A stretch of DNA of 64,000 nt, taken from Candidatus Bathyarchaeota archaeon (lineage in GTDB: Archaea > Thermoproteota > Bathyarchaeia > Bathyarchaeales > Bathycorpusculaceae). Shown piece by piece: positions 26,978 to 37,208 of this stretch. The stretch spans positions 1 through 64,000 of the forward strand of contig JAMDCQ010000003.1 of the NCBI GenBank assembly GCA_023488905.1, written 5' to 3'. Made by a program: the position numbers and the translations under genes. A model generated the notes under the pieces. That model was not told the origin of the DNA. It made no database searches and worked only from the letters and a program-made list of their open reading frames with translations. Every line of letters starts with the position of its first letter. Position 1 is the first letter of the stretch.

Positions 26978-27661
26978 ACTTTTGATGGTTTGGTCGGGGC
27001 AAAACTTTTCAGAGCGCTTCTGGCTTCGGCGCTCTATGTAAATCGCCCGCATACCCACCGCTTTTGAGCCCTCAATGTCTGCGTCTATTGTGTCGCCGAC
27101 GAACACCGCTTCCGCCGCTGAAACACCCAGTATTTTGAGGGAGCGTCTAAAGATGTCTGGGCTGGGCTTGCGCTTGTTTACTGCACCTGAAACCACCACC
27201 ACATCAAAAAGCCAGTCAATGCCGCTTGCTTTGAGCAGTTTGAGGACGCATTCGGGGATGGCGAAGTTGGAGATTATGCCCAGCTTGTATTTGCCAAACA
27301 AAGCCCTCAGTGCCGCCTCGGCATCGTCGTCTATGCGCACGTACTTCATGAATTCTTCGCAGAACTCGTTGGTTGCGGCTGCCACCGTTGGGCTTGCAAC
27401 TGTAATGTTGTAGCCTAATTTTTTGAGTGTTTCTGATACGCGGACGTTAAAGTGGGGTTCGTCGAGGGTGAGGTCTGCTTTGGCGTAGAGGCGGTCTCTT
27501 TCTTCGATGTAGGTGCTCTCGAATTTCTCAAACGGCACGTCTATGCCTTTAGTGATGAGGTAGCGATACATTCGCTGCAGTGACGGAGAGTAAAATTCGT
27601 GGTCTTTCTCGATAAGCACCAGTGTATCGAACATGTCGAATAAGACGGCTTTAGTTGTCAT
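26930..27661 (-). CDS. HAD family hydrolase
   Basis: AVLFDMFDTLVLIE, KLGIISNFAI, KRKPSPDIFRRSLKILGVSAAEAVFVGDTIDADIEGSKAVGM. Confidence 0.9.
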   Translation of the reverse strand: MTTKAVLFDMFDTLVLIEKDHEFYSPSLQRMYRYLITKGIDVPFEKFESTYIEERDRLYAKADLTLDEPHFNVRVSETLKKLGYNITVASPTVAAATNEFCEEFMKYVRIDDDAEAALRALFGKYKLGIISNFAIPECVLKLLKASGIDWLFDVVVVSGAVNKRKPSPDIFRRSLKILGVSAAEAVFVGDTIDADIEGSKAVGMRAIYIERRSQKRSEKFCPDQTIKSLRELPLALERCGGLA

Positions 27662-27670
27662 CAGTCTAAC

Positions 27671-28987
27671 CTACGGATTGACTTTAGAATTGGCTTCGTT
27701 GGCTAAAACTCTTTTCCGTCCACGCATATTTTTCTGTACCAAAAAATAAGCGGTCCCAGCCGCCAAGAAAACCACGCCAACCACCCAAGCCTCAGGCGTC
27801 GCAAACAGGATAAACGCCAAAAGCATCAAACACGTCACCAACCCAAGCAGGGGCAAAGAGCGCCTCAATCTGCCAGCGCCGTTTTGAAGTTTATACGCTG
27901 AGATGTTAACGATGCAGTAGTTGAAGACGAGCGCGAACGTGCTTATCGCCACGACACGGGTCAAGTCAAGGAACAGCACCAGAACCGCCATCACCACGCC
28001 AGTTCCGATTATTGCTTTGTAGGGTGTGCAGAATCTGCCGTGTAGGTGGGCTAAAGTGTTGGGTAAGTCGTGGCGGCGCGCCATGGAGTAAGCCATCCTT
28101 GAAACGCCTAAAATCGCTGTTAACAGGACGCTTGCGGTAGCTACTAATCCGCCCACAGAAATCACCTGAACCGCCACTGAACTGCCGCTAATTGCCATCG
28201 CAGCACTCAAAGGCGAAGCTGAACCCCCAAGCCCATCTGCGCCAAGCAAACCCACCGCAACCAAACCAACCAAAACATAAACCACCATGGAGAGCCCAAG
28301 CGACAGCAGCAGCGCACGTGGCACGTTGCGTTTGGCGTCTTTAATTTCCTCAGCGATCACGGTTACTCTTGCGAATCCGCCGTATGCAAAGAAAATGAAG
28401 AAAGTGGCGTACAATACGCCGCTGGATAGGGGTGTAAATGGCGCGAAGTTGGCGGTGTTGGCGTATAGGGCGCCGAAGACTACGAAGAAAGCTAAAACGG
28501 AGAGTTTTATGGCGACGAAAATGTTGTTGACGGCGGCGGATTCTTTTGCGCCCACCAAATTCAATGCGGTAAAAACCAAGCACATGACTGCCGCAACCAC
28601 GTTGACTGGCACGCCTGGGACTGCCGCCGACAGGTAAAACGCGAAGCCAAGCGAAACCGCCGCCCCCGTAAAAGTGTTCGCCACAAGCCACATCCAACCC
28701 GCCAAAAACCCCGCAGAAGGAGAAACCAACTGCCGCCCATACTCGTATGCGCCGCCCTCCACGGGTTGCCAAGCGGTCAATTTGGCGAAGCTTGTGGCAG
28801 TTATGAACGCGATTAAGCCCGCGACTATCATGGATATGATGAATGCTGAACCCGCGTAGCCCGCGACTATGCCAGTGACAACAAAGATTCCGCCGCCTAT
28901 GATTGCGCCGACGTTTATGGCGACGGCACTCCACAAACCGATAGAACGCTTTAGTGTGGGTGTTTTGTGTTCCGCCACTTGAATCAC
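27671..28987 (-). CDS. APC superfamily amino acid permease
   Basis: IGLWSAVAINVGAIIGGGIFVVTGIVAGYAG; ~12 TM. Confidence 0.9.
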   Translation of the reverse strand: MIQVAEHKTPTLKRSIGLWSAVAINVGAIIGGGIFVVTGIVAGYAGSAFIISMIVAGLIAFITATSFAKLTAWQPVEGGAYEYGRQLVSPSAGFLAGWMWLVANTFTGAAVSLGFAFYLSAAVPGVPVNVVAAVMCLVFTALNLVGAKESAAVNNIFVAIKLSVLAFFVVFGALYANTANFAPFTPLSSGVLYATFFIFFAYGGFARVTVIAEEIKDAKRNVPRALLLSLGLSMVVYVLVGLVAVGLLGADGLGGSASPLSAAMAISGSSVAVQVISVGGLVATASVLLTAILGVSRMAYSMARRHDLPNTLAHLHGRFCTPYKAIIGTGVVMAVLVLFLDLTRVVAISTFALVFNYCIVNISAYKLQNGAGRLRRSLPLLGLVTCLMLLAFILFATPEAWVVGVVFLAAGTAYFLVQKNMRGRKRVLANEANSKVNP

Positions 28988-29118
28988 AACTTAAGGCAAG
29001 AGAACTAAACGAATCTATAAACCTTCCAAGCGTGATCACCGATTTTAGGCGTTCTTTTATTTAGCGATGCAAGAATGCTTTAACTGTTTAGCAAAAAACG
29101 GTTAAAATTGCCTGTCGT

Positions 29119-29691
29119 TTATGGGCTGTAGTAGTTTGGGTTTTCTAGAAGGTTTGCCATGGCAAATCGCTTCGCCAAATTCACATCAACCCATAGGCTG
29201 GCTTTTTTCATCCGCGCTACCTCAGCCGCTGTGCCCTGCTCGAGAAGTTCTTGGGAAACCTTGGTTTCAGGTCTCGGAAAACCCAGAGCAGCCATCTTCA
29301 GAGGGTCAACGTGCGTTCTGACTGAGAGGTTTTTGTACCATTGTTCGGCGGCGTTTTTTGGCTTCGCGTTTTCCCACGCTTTCTTTTCCCGCTCAATTTG
29401 GTCCTCAAAGTCAGGGAAAACAAATGGGTCTTCGTCTACGATGTGGCCTAATTCGTGGCGTACGATTAGTTTGGTGGTGTTTGTCAGTTTTCCTGCTTCA
29501 AAATCGCGTTTGGCAGCTACGGTTAAGCTGATATCTGTGGCTTCGGATACGCCGCCGTAGTCATAGGCGTCAATTGCGTTCAACGCGAAACTGTTGAGGC
29601 GTTTTGCTGCTTCTGGGCCGTACTGTGTTTTTAGGAATTCTTGGGCGTATGTGCGTATTTGCGCCTCTAGCCAATTGGCTGTTACCTGCAA
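29119..29691 (-). CDS. Predicted zincin-like protein with HELGH motif
   Basis: TTKLIVRHELGHIVDEDPFVFPDF (HExxH). Confidence 0.6.
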   Translation of the reverse strand: MQVTANWLEAQIRTYAQEFLKTQYGPEAAKRLNSFALNAIDAYDYGGVSEATDISLTVAAKRDFEAGKLTNTTKLIVRHELGHIVDEDPFVFPDFEDQIEREKKAWENAKPKNAAEQWYKNLSVRTHVDPLKMAALGFPRPETKVSQELLEQGTAAEVARMKKASLWVDVNLAKRFAMANLLENPNYYSP

Positions 29692-29903
29692 ATGCCTTCT
29701 CCTTCCTCAAGTCAGAATACACGGCACAGTATTTAATGGGTTGTTTCACCAGCCAGAATATATCCAAAAACGCACCCATAACTAAATAATGAAAAAAATC
29801 AAACAATTACCAGTTCCCTCAAGTCTCCAGTAAAAAAGTATCCATGTAAACTTTCGGTTAAGCTTTTAAACAAAACAATACAATCCCTAACTGGTGTACC
29901 AAA

Positions 29904-30107
29904 ATGAATAGCTGGCACGCAATAGGCTACATAACTTTAGCTTTCGGTTTTGTGTTTATGGCAAACTTCCTCTATCTTATTGGCGGACGGGGGCACGACC
30001 CTTATTCAGAATTAAATTGGGTTAACGCAATGATTTTATCATGGATTGTTTCAGTAGTTACAACGATTAAGGGTTTCAACTTAACTATAACAGCTAACTC
30101 TGACTAA
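29904..30107 (+). CDS. Small membrane protein
   Basis: 67 aa, two hydrophobic segments. Confidence 0.5.
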   Translation: MNSWHAIGYITLAFGFVFMANFLYLIGGRGHDPYSELNWVNAMILSWIVSVVTTIKGFNLTITANSD

Positions 30108-30174
30108 GAAAGGGACATTAGTTACTTTGTCTCAAAAAGTCAATTTTTCCTTTCAAGCACTATTGAAAGTGCGG

Positions 30175-30345
30175 TTCATCGATTTTCAGCGGTTCTTGTG
30201 GAGGAAATCGCTTATGCCACACCGAAACAGACGCCGAATCCCGTTGCAACCACAGAAAACAGCCGCATCCAGTTGCGGTCGTGTGGTGTGCCGTAAACCA
30301 AAACACCCACATAAAGAGACAAAACAGTCTCTGGCTGTTGCCGAA
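30175..30345. repeat. Partial copy of dispersed repeat family
   Basis: gccacaccgaaacagacgccgaa...gtcgtgtggtgtgccgtaaaccaaaacacccacataaagag. Confidence 0.75.
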
Positions 30346-30400
30346 TTCTTTTATAGCCATCAAGCACTAACCATCCCTATAAAACCAGAAAAGGTGCATC

Positions 30401-31756
30401 ATGTTGGCGAAGTTGTTCGGAAGCTCAGGCGTCAGAGGCTTAGTAAACTTTGATTTAACACCAGTTTTAGCTTGTAAAGTTGCAACTGCAGTTGCAACGC
30501 ATGCAAAAGCGAAACGGGCGGTCGTAGCCAAGGACACGCGGGTTTCAGGCGACATGATTGAAGCCGCCTTAGTCGCTGGTTTGACGGCTTGCGGCACAGA
30601 GGTTTTGCTTGCAGGGCAGATTCCAACACCCGTCTGCGCTTACGCCACCAAAACTTTCGGAGCAGACGTGGGCTTCATGCTAACAGCTTCGCACAATCCG
30701 CCACAGTATAATGGCATCAAAGTCTTCAACAACAACGCATTATCCTACACTGACGCAGATCAGGAATCTGTGGAAAAGATTGTAGCAGAAAACCAGCCTT
30801 CCCTTGCAGATTGGCGCGCCCTCGGCAGCACCGTGCAGGTTGATGCAACCCAAGCGTACATGGATATGGCGCAAAAAGCAGTCACCCTCAAGAAACACTG
30901 GCACGTCGTGGTTGACCCCGGATGCGGCGCAGCCTTCAGCGTTGCCCCAACACTGCTCAAAACATTAGGCTGCAAAGTCACTGCCCTAAACGCCCAGCCA
31001 GACGGGCACTTTCCCGCAAGAAAATCCGAACCCAACGCCGAAACACTACAGTACCTCTCCAAAACGGTAAAAGCGTTGGGCGCAGACATCGGCATTGCCT
31101 TCGACGGCGACGCAGACCGCGTAGCATTCATCGACGAAAACGGTGCCTTCGTAAACTTTGACCGCTCATTAGCCGCATACGGCGCCCTTGCACTGAAACG
31201 AAATGGCGGCGGAATCGTGGTGACTAATGTTGAGGCTTCTATGTGTGTGGAAACTATGGCGGAAAAATTCGGCGGCAAAGTCGTGCGGACACGTATAGGC
31301 GACATCTACGTTTCCGAAGCCATCGAACGCGACGGCGCGGTTTTCGGCGGCGAACCCTGCGGCGCCTGGGTGCACCCCAAGCAGCATCTCTGTCCTGATG
31401 GCCCACTTTCGGCGGCGCTGTTTCTTGCCGCGCTTGAAGAGACTGGCAAAACCGTGTCTGAATTCGTTGGGGAAGCGCCCGAATACATCACTATACGTGA
31501 AAACTTTGTCTGTAAAAACTCAGCCAAATACCAAGTTGTCGAAAAATTGGGCGTGACTCTAAAAGAGGCATTTGCAGGTTACACCGATTTCTCCACCGTG
31601 GACGGCGTGCGGCTAGCTCTCAAAAACGGCTGGCTACTCGTCCGCGCTTCAGGCACCGAGCCGCTGATCCGCTTAACAGTCGAGGGCGAATCTGAGGCGG
31701 CGGCAAAAGATATAACCCAAAAGGCAACAGCACTAATAGAGGCACAGACACGATGA
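30401..31756 (+). CDS. glmM: Phosphoglucosamine/phosphohexose mutase
   Basis: LFGSSGVRG, MLTASHNPPQYNGIKVF, IAFDGDADRVAFID, VRASGTEPLIRLTVE. Confidence 0.88.
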   Translation: MLAKLFGSSGVRGLVNFDLTPVLACKVATAVATHAKAKRAVVAKDTRVSGDMIEAALVAGLTACGTEVLLAGQIPTPVCAYATKTFGADVGFMLTASHNPPQYNGIKVFNNNALSYTDADQESVEKIVAENQPSLADWRALGSTVQVDATQAYMDMAQKAVTLKKHWHVVVDPGCGAAFSVAPTLLKTLGCKVTALNAQPDGHFPARKSEPNAETLQYLSKTVKALGADIGIAFDGDADRVAFIDENGAFVNFDRSLAAYGALALKRNGGGIVVTNVEASMCVETMAEKFGGKVVRTRIGDIYVSEAIERDGAVFGGEPCGAWVHPKQHLCPDGPLSAALFLAALEETGKTVSEFVGEAPEYITIRENFVCKNSAKYQVVEKLGVTLKEAFAGYTDFSTVDGVRLALKNGWLLVRASGTEPLIRLTVEGESEAAAKDITQKATALIEAQTR

Positions 31757-33030
31757 AAGCAGTACTGCTGGCGGCAGGCGCAGGCGAAAGACTCCAACCC
31801 TTAACCTCAACCCGCCCAAAACACCTCCTAAAAGTCGGCGGCAAACCGATTCTGCAATTCTGCTTGGAAGCAGTTAAAAGGGCAGGCATCGACGAAGCCA
31901 TCGTAGTCACTCACTACATGGGTGAGGCAATCCGCAGCTACTTTGGAGACGGCAAAGAGATAGGCCTAAAAATCACCTATATTAAGCAGCCCAAGATTTT
32001 GGGAACAGGAAACGCGGCAGGCGTAGCTGAACCATACTTGGATGGCGATTTTGTATTGTTTTATGGTGATTTGCTCTTTGGGCAAGATGCCGTTAAGGAT
32101 GTGCTCTCTAAGTTCAAGAGAGGTAAAACTGCCGCAGTCATAGGAGTTATACCTGTTGATAGACCAGAGAATTACGGCATCATCGAGCAAGACGCAGAAA
32201 AACACGTGAAACGTATTGTAGAGAAACCCGCCGCTGGAAAAGCACCCTCAAACCTTGCTAACGCTGGAGTCTATGCTTTCTCCAAAGAAGTATTTGATAA
32301 AATCCGCCAAACCAAAGCCTCAGTCCGCGGCGAATGGGAACTTACCGACGCCATAACCATGCTGGCAGAAGAGGGCAAAACCGTAGTAGCGGTTGAGCTT
32401 TCGAAGGCTGACTGGTTTGATGTGGGTCGCCCTTGGGATTTGCTGGACGCGAACGTTTGGGCGCTCAAACGTATGGAACACAAAGTTTTGGGTACCGTCG
32501 AGGAAGGTGCACACTTGATTGGCCCAGTGACGGTTGCGGAGTCAGCGCGGATACGTTCAGGCGCATACATCGAAGGCCCAGTTTTCGTTGACGAAGAAGC
32601 CGACGTTGGACCTAACTGTTACATACGCAGCGGCACCAGTTTGGGCAAAAAAACCCGCGTGGGCAACGGTTGCGAAGTGAAAAACAGCATCCTAATGGAT
32701 GGAACACACGTGGGTCACCTCTCGTACGTGGGTGACAGCATTTTGGGTGAGAAATGCAACCTCGGCGCGGGCACTATAATGGCGAACCTTCGCTTCGACG
32801 ATGGAGCGGTTAAAATGGTGGTTAAGGGTAAGGTTGTGGATACTGGGAGACGCAAACTCGGAGCCATCCTAGGCGACAACGTTAAGACTGGCATCAAATC
32901 GCTTTTCATGCCGGGCGTGAAGGTTGGGGCTAACACGTGGGTTGGTGCGAACTTTGTGGTGGAACGCGATCTGCCAGCGGATAGTGTTGCGTTGCTCAAA
33001 CAGAACGGTGTAGTTGAGCCGAGAAAATAG
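31753..33030 (+). CDS. glmU: GlmU-like bifunctional sugar-1-P nucleotidylyltransferase/acetyltransferase
   Basis: AVLLAAGAGERLQPLTSTRPKHLLKVGGKPIL; left-handed beta-helix C-terminus; ATGA overlap with glmM. Confidence 0.85.
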   Translation: MKAVLLAAGAGERLQPLTSTRPKHLLKVGGKPILQFCLEAVKRAGIDEAIVVTHYMGEAIRSYFGDGKEIGLKITYIKQPKILGTGNAAGVAEPYLDGDFVLFYGDLLFGQDAVKDVLSKFKRGKTAAVIGVIPVDRPENYGIIEQDAEKHVKRIVEKPAAGKAPSNLANAGVYAFSKEVFDKIRQTKASVRGEWELTDAITMLAEEGKTVVAVELSKADWFDVGRPWDLLDANVWALKRMEHKVLGTVEEGAHLIGPVTVAESARIRSGAYIEGPVFVDEEADVGPNCYIRSGTSLGKKTRVGNGCEVKNSILMDGTHVGHLSYVGDSILGEKCNLGAGTIMANLRFDDGAVKMVVKGKVVDTGRRKLGAILGDNVKTGIKSLFMPGVKVGANTWVGANFVVERDLPADSVALLKQNGVVEPRK

Positions 33031-33080
33031 CGGAAAAACAAATCAGAACATAATTGATTAAAATCGCCCTTTTCGCCTTT

Positions 33081-33361
33081 AACAGCCGATCAAAAATTTG
33101 TTTGTCTTCTGGCTGTGTTGCGCTGTTCATTGCTATTCTTGTGGAGAAAAAAGGAGTCGATACATGGTTTCACATTCGCATGGTGGCGGTTTCAACATGC
33201 TTCTATGTTGAGCGTGTGAAGAAAAACCCATATGCCACACCGAAACAGAAGCCGAAACACAGCCCGAACCCAAAACGCAAACGCATCTAGTCGCCGTCGT
33301 GTGGTGTGCCGTAAACCAAAACACCCACATAAAGAGCACAACAAAATTTTGATCTACTGTT
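33081..33361. repeat. MITE-like repeat copy with terminal inverted repeats
   Basis: Ends aacagccgatcaaaaatttgtt ... aacaaaattttgatctactgtt; internal similarity to 45002-45279. Confidence 0.8.
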
Positions 33362-33426
33362 AAATAAGGGAGGGAAGGTCAGCTTTGAGACATCGTGTGG
33401 TCGTCAGCATTGTTTTATAAAAAGGG

Positions 33427-34302
33427 TTAAGAATTTTTTTGTTTGAGGTATTTCGCGAATTCTTCGTCCACCCGCGACTTCCTCTTACGACCACGACCCC
33501 TAACCAGCAAGAGGGCAACTACAACAACGATTATAATTACAATAACTAACACTGCGATTGGAATCAAGTTATCTGGCTGCGTCGGCGTCTGTGTAGCCTT
33601 TGCCGTCGGAAGTGCAGATTGAGTGGTTGTAGGGTAACTTGTGGGTGCAACCGTTGATACAGGATGCCCGGCAGTCCAAACATCAGAATTCGTATTAGTA
33701 ATTGTTTCAGTGAAGGTTTCGGTTTCTGAACCGATTGTCTCGATGCCTATGTAGTATGATGAGACCGCTACGCCCTTAGCTTTGTCAAAGTAAACGTCTG
33801 TTTTTTCATAATGATTTTCTGATGTAGTTTCGGCCATGCGTTGATTTGTGGGTCTATCGCCACTTGGATAAGTTCTTGTCACCGAACCAGTTATGGTGGC
33901 ATCTCCGCCCATGGAATAGATTTTATCATTGACGTTTAGATTAGAGGCAACGATTAGGTCTCCATAAGGAAGGCTGATCGAGCCTAATTCAACGTCAACA
34001 TAGCCGCTTACTGTTTTTGTGGAGCCGTCTCGAGATTCGATAAGTACATCTGCCTGAAGTGTAGTTCCGGACACATCTGTTATAGTTATCTTGAAACCTT
34101 GAGTTTCGCTTAATCGTGTGACATCACTTGGAATTGGGAGTGAAGAATCAGTCGAATCCCATGTGACAGCGTAACTATATTCAAATACATCGCCTTTCGC
34201 GACACCTAATTGAACAGTTTCAGCTGCTTGAGCCGTGGTAATTGACAAAAGTATTGGCAAGCTAATCAGAAGAAAAATGGATAGACTCAATCTGGTCTTC
34301 AT
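33427..34302 (-). CDS. Secreted/membrane-anchored protein (signal peptide, C-terminal TM)
   Basis: MKTRLSLSIFLLISLPILLSITTAQAAE ... LIPIAVLVIVIIIVVVVALLLVRGRGRKRK. Confidence 0.75.
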   Translation of the reverse strand: MKTRLSLSIFLLISLPILLSITTAQAAETVQLGVAKGDVFEYSYAVTWDSTDSSLPIPSDVTRLSETQGFKITITDVSGTTLQADVLIESRDGSTKTVSGYVDVELGSISLPYGDLIVASNLNVNDKIYSMGGDATITGSVTRTYPSGDRPTNQRMAETTSENHYEKTDVYFDKAKGVAVSSYYIGIETIGSETETFTETITNTNSDVWTAGHPVSTVAPTSYPTTTQSALPTAKATQTPTQPDNLIPIAVLVIVIIIVVVVALLLVRGRGRKRKSRVDEEFAKYLKQKNS

Positions 34303-34380
34303 ACTTATCGTCTTACCTTTCTTTTGTTATTGTGCTTAATTTAATTGCTATTGGAAAATAAAATGAAAAAGAGGGGGGGA

Positions 34381-36252
34381 TCACTTATAAATAGTGATCA
34401 CGACGTTGTCGACCCAAACTTGTGATCTGCTGTCGAAATCTTGTGACATGAATGAGAGCCTGAAGTATGTGGTGAATGCCGCTGGATCTGTAATAGTTGC
34501 CGTGTATTGATGCCGTGTTCCGCCGGGTGTGTAAGCAGATGTGCCGCCTGTTGCGCTTCCTAAGGTTGCACCGTTTGCGCCGAGAATGGTCCACATGTCG
34601 CTCATATATTCGGTTGCTGTGGTTCCGGAGTAGCGTATTTGGAAGTCACTTGAGGATGTTTGGTAGACCATGTATTCGAATGATACGGTTATGTATTTTG
34701 CGCCTGTGGCATCCATTGGGTTGGATGAGAATGCTCCTTGGTTGCTGCGGACTGATGTTGCTGAGCGCGGTGCGCTAACGACGTGTGTAGAGTCAGTAGT
34801 GCCGGTCCACGGTGGATTAGCCCAAGTATCCCAGCCAAGTGCCCAATTTGAGGCGTCATCAAAGCCTGTTGAGCTTGACAGGGGGGTTATTGAGGTTGGA
34901 TTGTTGATCGTAAATGTTGTGCTTACGGGAGCATAGTTAGGTGTTGCTTGAGCTGTAATTGTTGGTGTGCCTGTTGCAGTGGCTATGTAGTAGAAGCTTG
35001 TGCTTGCGCCTGAATTGAGCGTTATTGCGCCAGTTATTGGTTGAGTGCAGTATTGGTCTGAATACAGTGTTCCGGAAGTTGCTGACAATGTGACTATCCA
35101 TTGGCCGCTTTGTATAGGCATGTTACCTGAGGTCATGCGTGTAACTGTGATTATCGATGATGACTGGCCGGTTAACAGAGTTTGGCCCGCTCCTGCTGAA
35201 AACACTAATTTGTTGCTTGTTGATGAGATGAAGTTTGCTGTTACTGTTCCTGCGCCATTGATTGTTGCGGAAGTTGAACTTGATGTTGGGTTGGCGATTT
35301 GTATTGGTCCTTGGAATGTCCATGAAGAGAAGGCGTTGTTTCCACTAACTGTGGCAGTAAATGTGTCTGTTGCACCAACGGTGTACGTCTTGGTTCCTGC
35401 TGGATTTGTTGTTCCGCTTCCTGCGGGGTTAACGTTGAAGTTAACTTGAACTTGATCGCCTGTTCCTCCGTTGCCGCTGGCAGGGCTTTATTTGTATTGT
35501 TTGTGTTTTTGTGCTTGGTTTGTTATTGGTGTCAATGACAGTTAAAGAGACAGTTATTGTTCCCTCGGTTGAGTATACGTGGGTTGGATTTTGGGTTGTG
35601 CTTGTTGCTCCGTCGCCAAAGCTCCAAGACCACTGGTTAATAGTTCCACTGCCTGCAATGGATGCATCAGTGAAATAGACCGTAACACCAACGCCTGATG
35701 CAATGGGTTCGAAAGTGAAGCCTGCAACGGGTGATGTGGTAGTTGAACCGCCATTTCCGCCGCCAGAGCCACCGTTGTTACCTCCATTCGATGTAGTCTA
35801 TGTTTTCCCGCCGCCAGTGGTGGTCATGAAGGTTCCTTCAGTTGTGACTACCTTAATTCTGTCGCCTGATTTGAAGTCGTCATAATTAACTTCGACTTTC
35901 ACTGTTTGGCCCACATTTATGGGAATTTTGCTGCCAATATGTTCCGCGTCGTCATACGTGTTACCGTCAACTTTGTGTATCGTTTGTAGAACATCGTTAA
36001 CATAGACACTACCGTCTTGCTTCAGATGTACTATTCCTTGTCCCGTATTCTGAACGTAAATGACGAGATTTCCGTAAGTGTAGCTTTGTATTAGTATGCT
36101 TTTTCCTGATTGCTCAGTTTGGAATCCTATGTAGCCTGTAACCCACGCATACGCCACTATAGCGGCCACTACGGCTATGGCTATTAGAAGTAGAACTGAG
36201 ATTACTGGTGAAATCGCTTTGACTGAGCGGTTAAATTTTGTTATTTTTCACA
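34381..36252 (-). pseudogene. Disrupted pilin-like/PKD-domain secreted adhesin gene
   Basis: Reading through: (M)KNNK[fs]FNRSVKAISPVISVLLLIAIAVVAAIVAYAW...TTTGGGKT-TAG(35800..35798)-TTSNGGNNGGSGGGNGGSTTTSPVAGFTFEP...INQWSWSFGDGATSTTQNPTHVYSTEGTITVSLTV...[fs ~35485]...ASGNGGTGDQVQVNFNVNPAG... continuing into 34381..35205 ORF. Confidence 0.7.
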
Positions 36253-36470
36253 CGTGCTCTTTTCTCCCTTTCTCTATTTGTAGATAACCTTGTCTTGGTT
36301 AGGCACTTTGAGGGCTTAGCTATTTAAAGCTACATAGAATAAAGTTCTAACTGGCAAAAAACGCATGGTCGCATGCAATTTTGAAGAGGGTGCCGCCTTT
36401 TTTGGGGCATGTTACGAATTCCGATGTACTAAGATGCCTGAAACACCCTTTATAACGGGTGTAGTAATAT

Positions 36471-36887
36471 TTGCGTATAGACGAATACTCTAGAACAGGA
36501 GGGCAGTTGGGAAGTATGACGTGGGAAATAATCGATTACAAAGCCAAACGGCGAGACAAACTCATCATCATGATGGAAATCATCTACATCGCCAAAGGCG
36601 GCACCAGCAAAACCCACATCATGTTCAAAGCTAACCTCAGTTTCAGCCAACTCAACGAATACATAAACTTCCTCACCAAACACGGCCTGCTCCAGAAAAC
36701 CCTACTCGACGGCAAAGCAGTCTATGTGCCCACAGGTAAGGGGTTGGAGTTTGTGGAGAAGCAGCAGAGCATCATCGGGATGTTTAGCGACGACTGCTAC
36801 AAGAGTCCCCTCAAAGTTTCCCTCTTTAACCATGCCGGGGAGAAGGGCGGTAAGGGTTTTGGGCCTGCTTTGAGTGCTCATTGCTGA
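36471..36887 (+). CDS. Archaeal winged-helix DNA-binding protein
   Basis: RRDKLIIMMEIIYIAKGGTSKTHIMFKANLSFSQLNEYINFLTKHGLLQ. Confidence 0.8.
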   Translation: MRIDEYSRTGGQLGSMTWEIIDYKAKRRDKLIIMMEIIYIAKGGTSKTHIMFKANLSFSQLNEYINFLTKHGLLQKTLLDGKAVYVPTGKGLEFVEKQQSIIGMFSDDCYKSPLKVSLFNHAGEKGGKGFGPALSAHC

Positions 36888-36989
36888 TTTTTTGCACTGA
36901 ATTGGCCGTTTTTTGAAGCGGCGAAGTGTTTCTGGCGTATGGCTTCTTGATGCAAAAGACTTATATCTCTATATCGCTGATTAAAGCAT

Positions 36990-37157
36990 ATGTCAAAAGC
37001 GAATAGGCAGACACAAGAAACCCAGCACCAAGAAATATTCGTTATAAGCAGCAGCGTCGACGCCGAAGCCGCACCTATCAAAATTTGCTGGAATACCGGT
37101 GAAGAAAAGAACTGCCATGCGTGTTATTTGAGTAAGGGTTGTAAAGCTCGTTCTTAA
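36990..37157 (+). CDS. Cys-rich microprotein (55 aa), not in ORF track
   Basis: MSKANRQTQETQHQEIFVISSSVDAEAAPIKICWNTGEEKNCHACYLSKGCKARS; four Cys; TATA-like ttatatctctatat upstream. Confidence 0.5.
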   Translation: MSKANRQTQETQHQEIFVISSSVDAEAAPIKICWNTGEEKNCHACYLSKGCKARS

Positions 37158-37208
37158 GCAAAGCCGCTTCTTCTTTGGACAGTTGATTTTGCTGCTCTGC
37201 CGAGGCTC

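Noticed and set aside
35798-35800. In-frame TAG as a pyrrolysine codon
   Set aside because: The same gene has two further frame disruptions and no pyl genes are visible in the window; decay or sequencing error is simpler.
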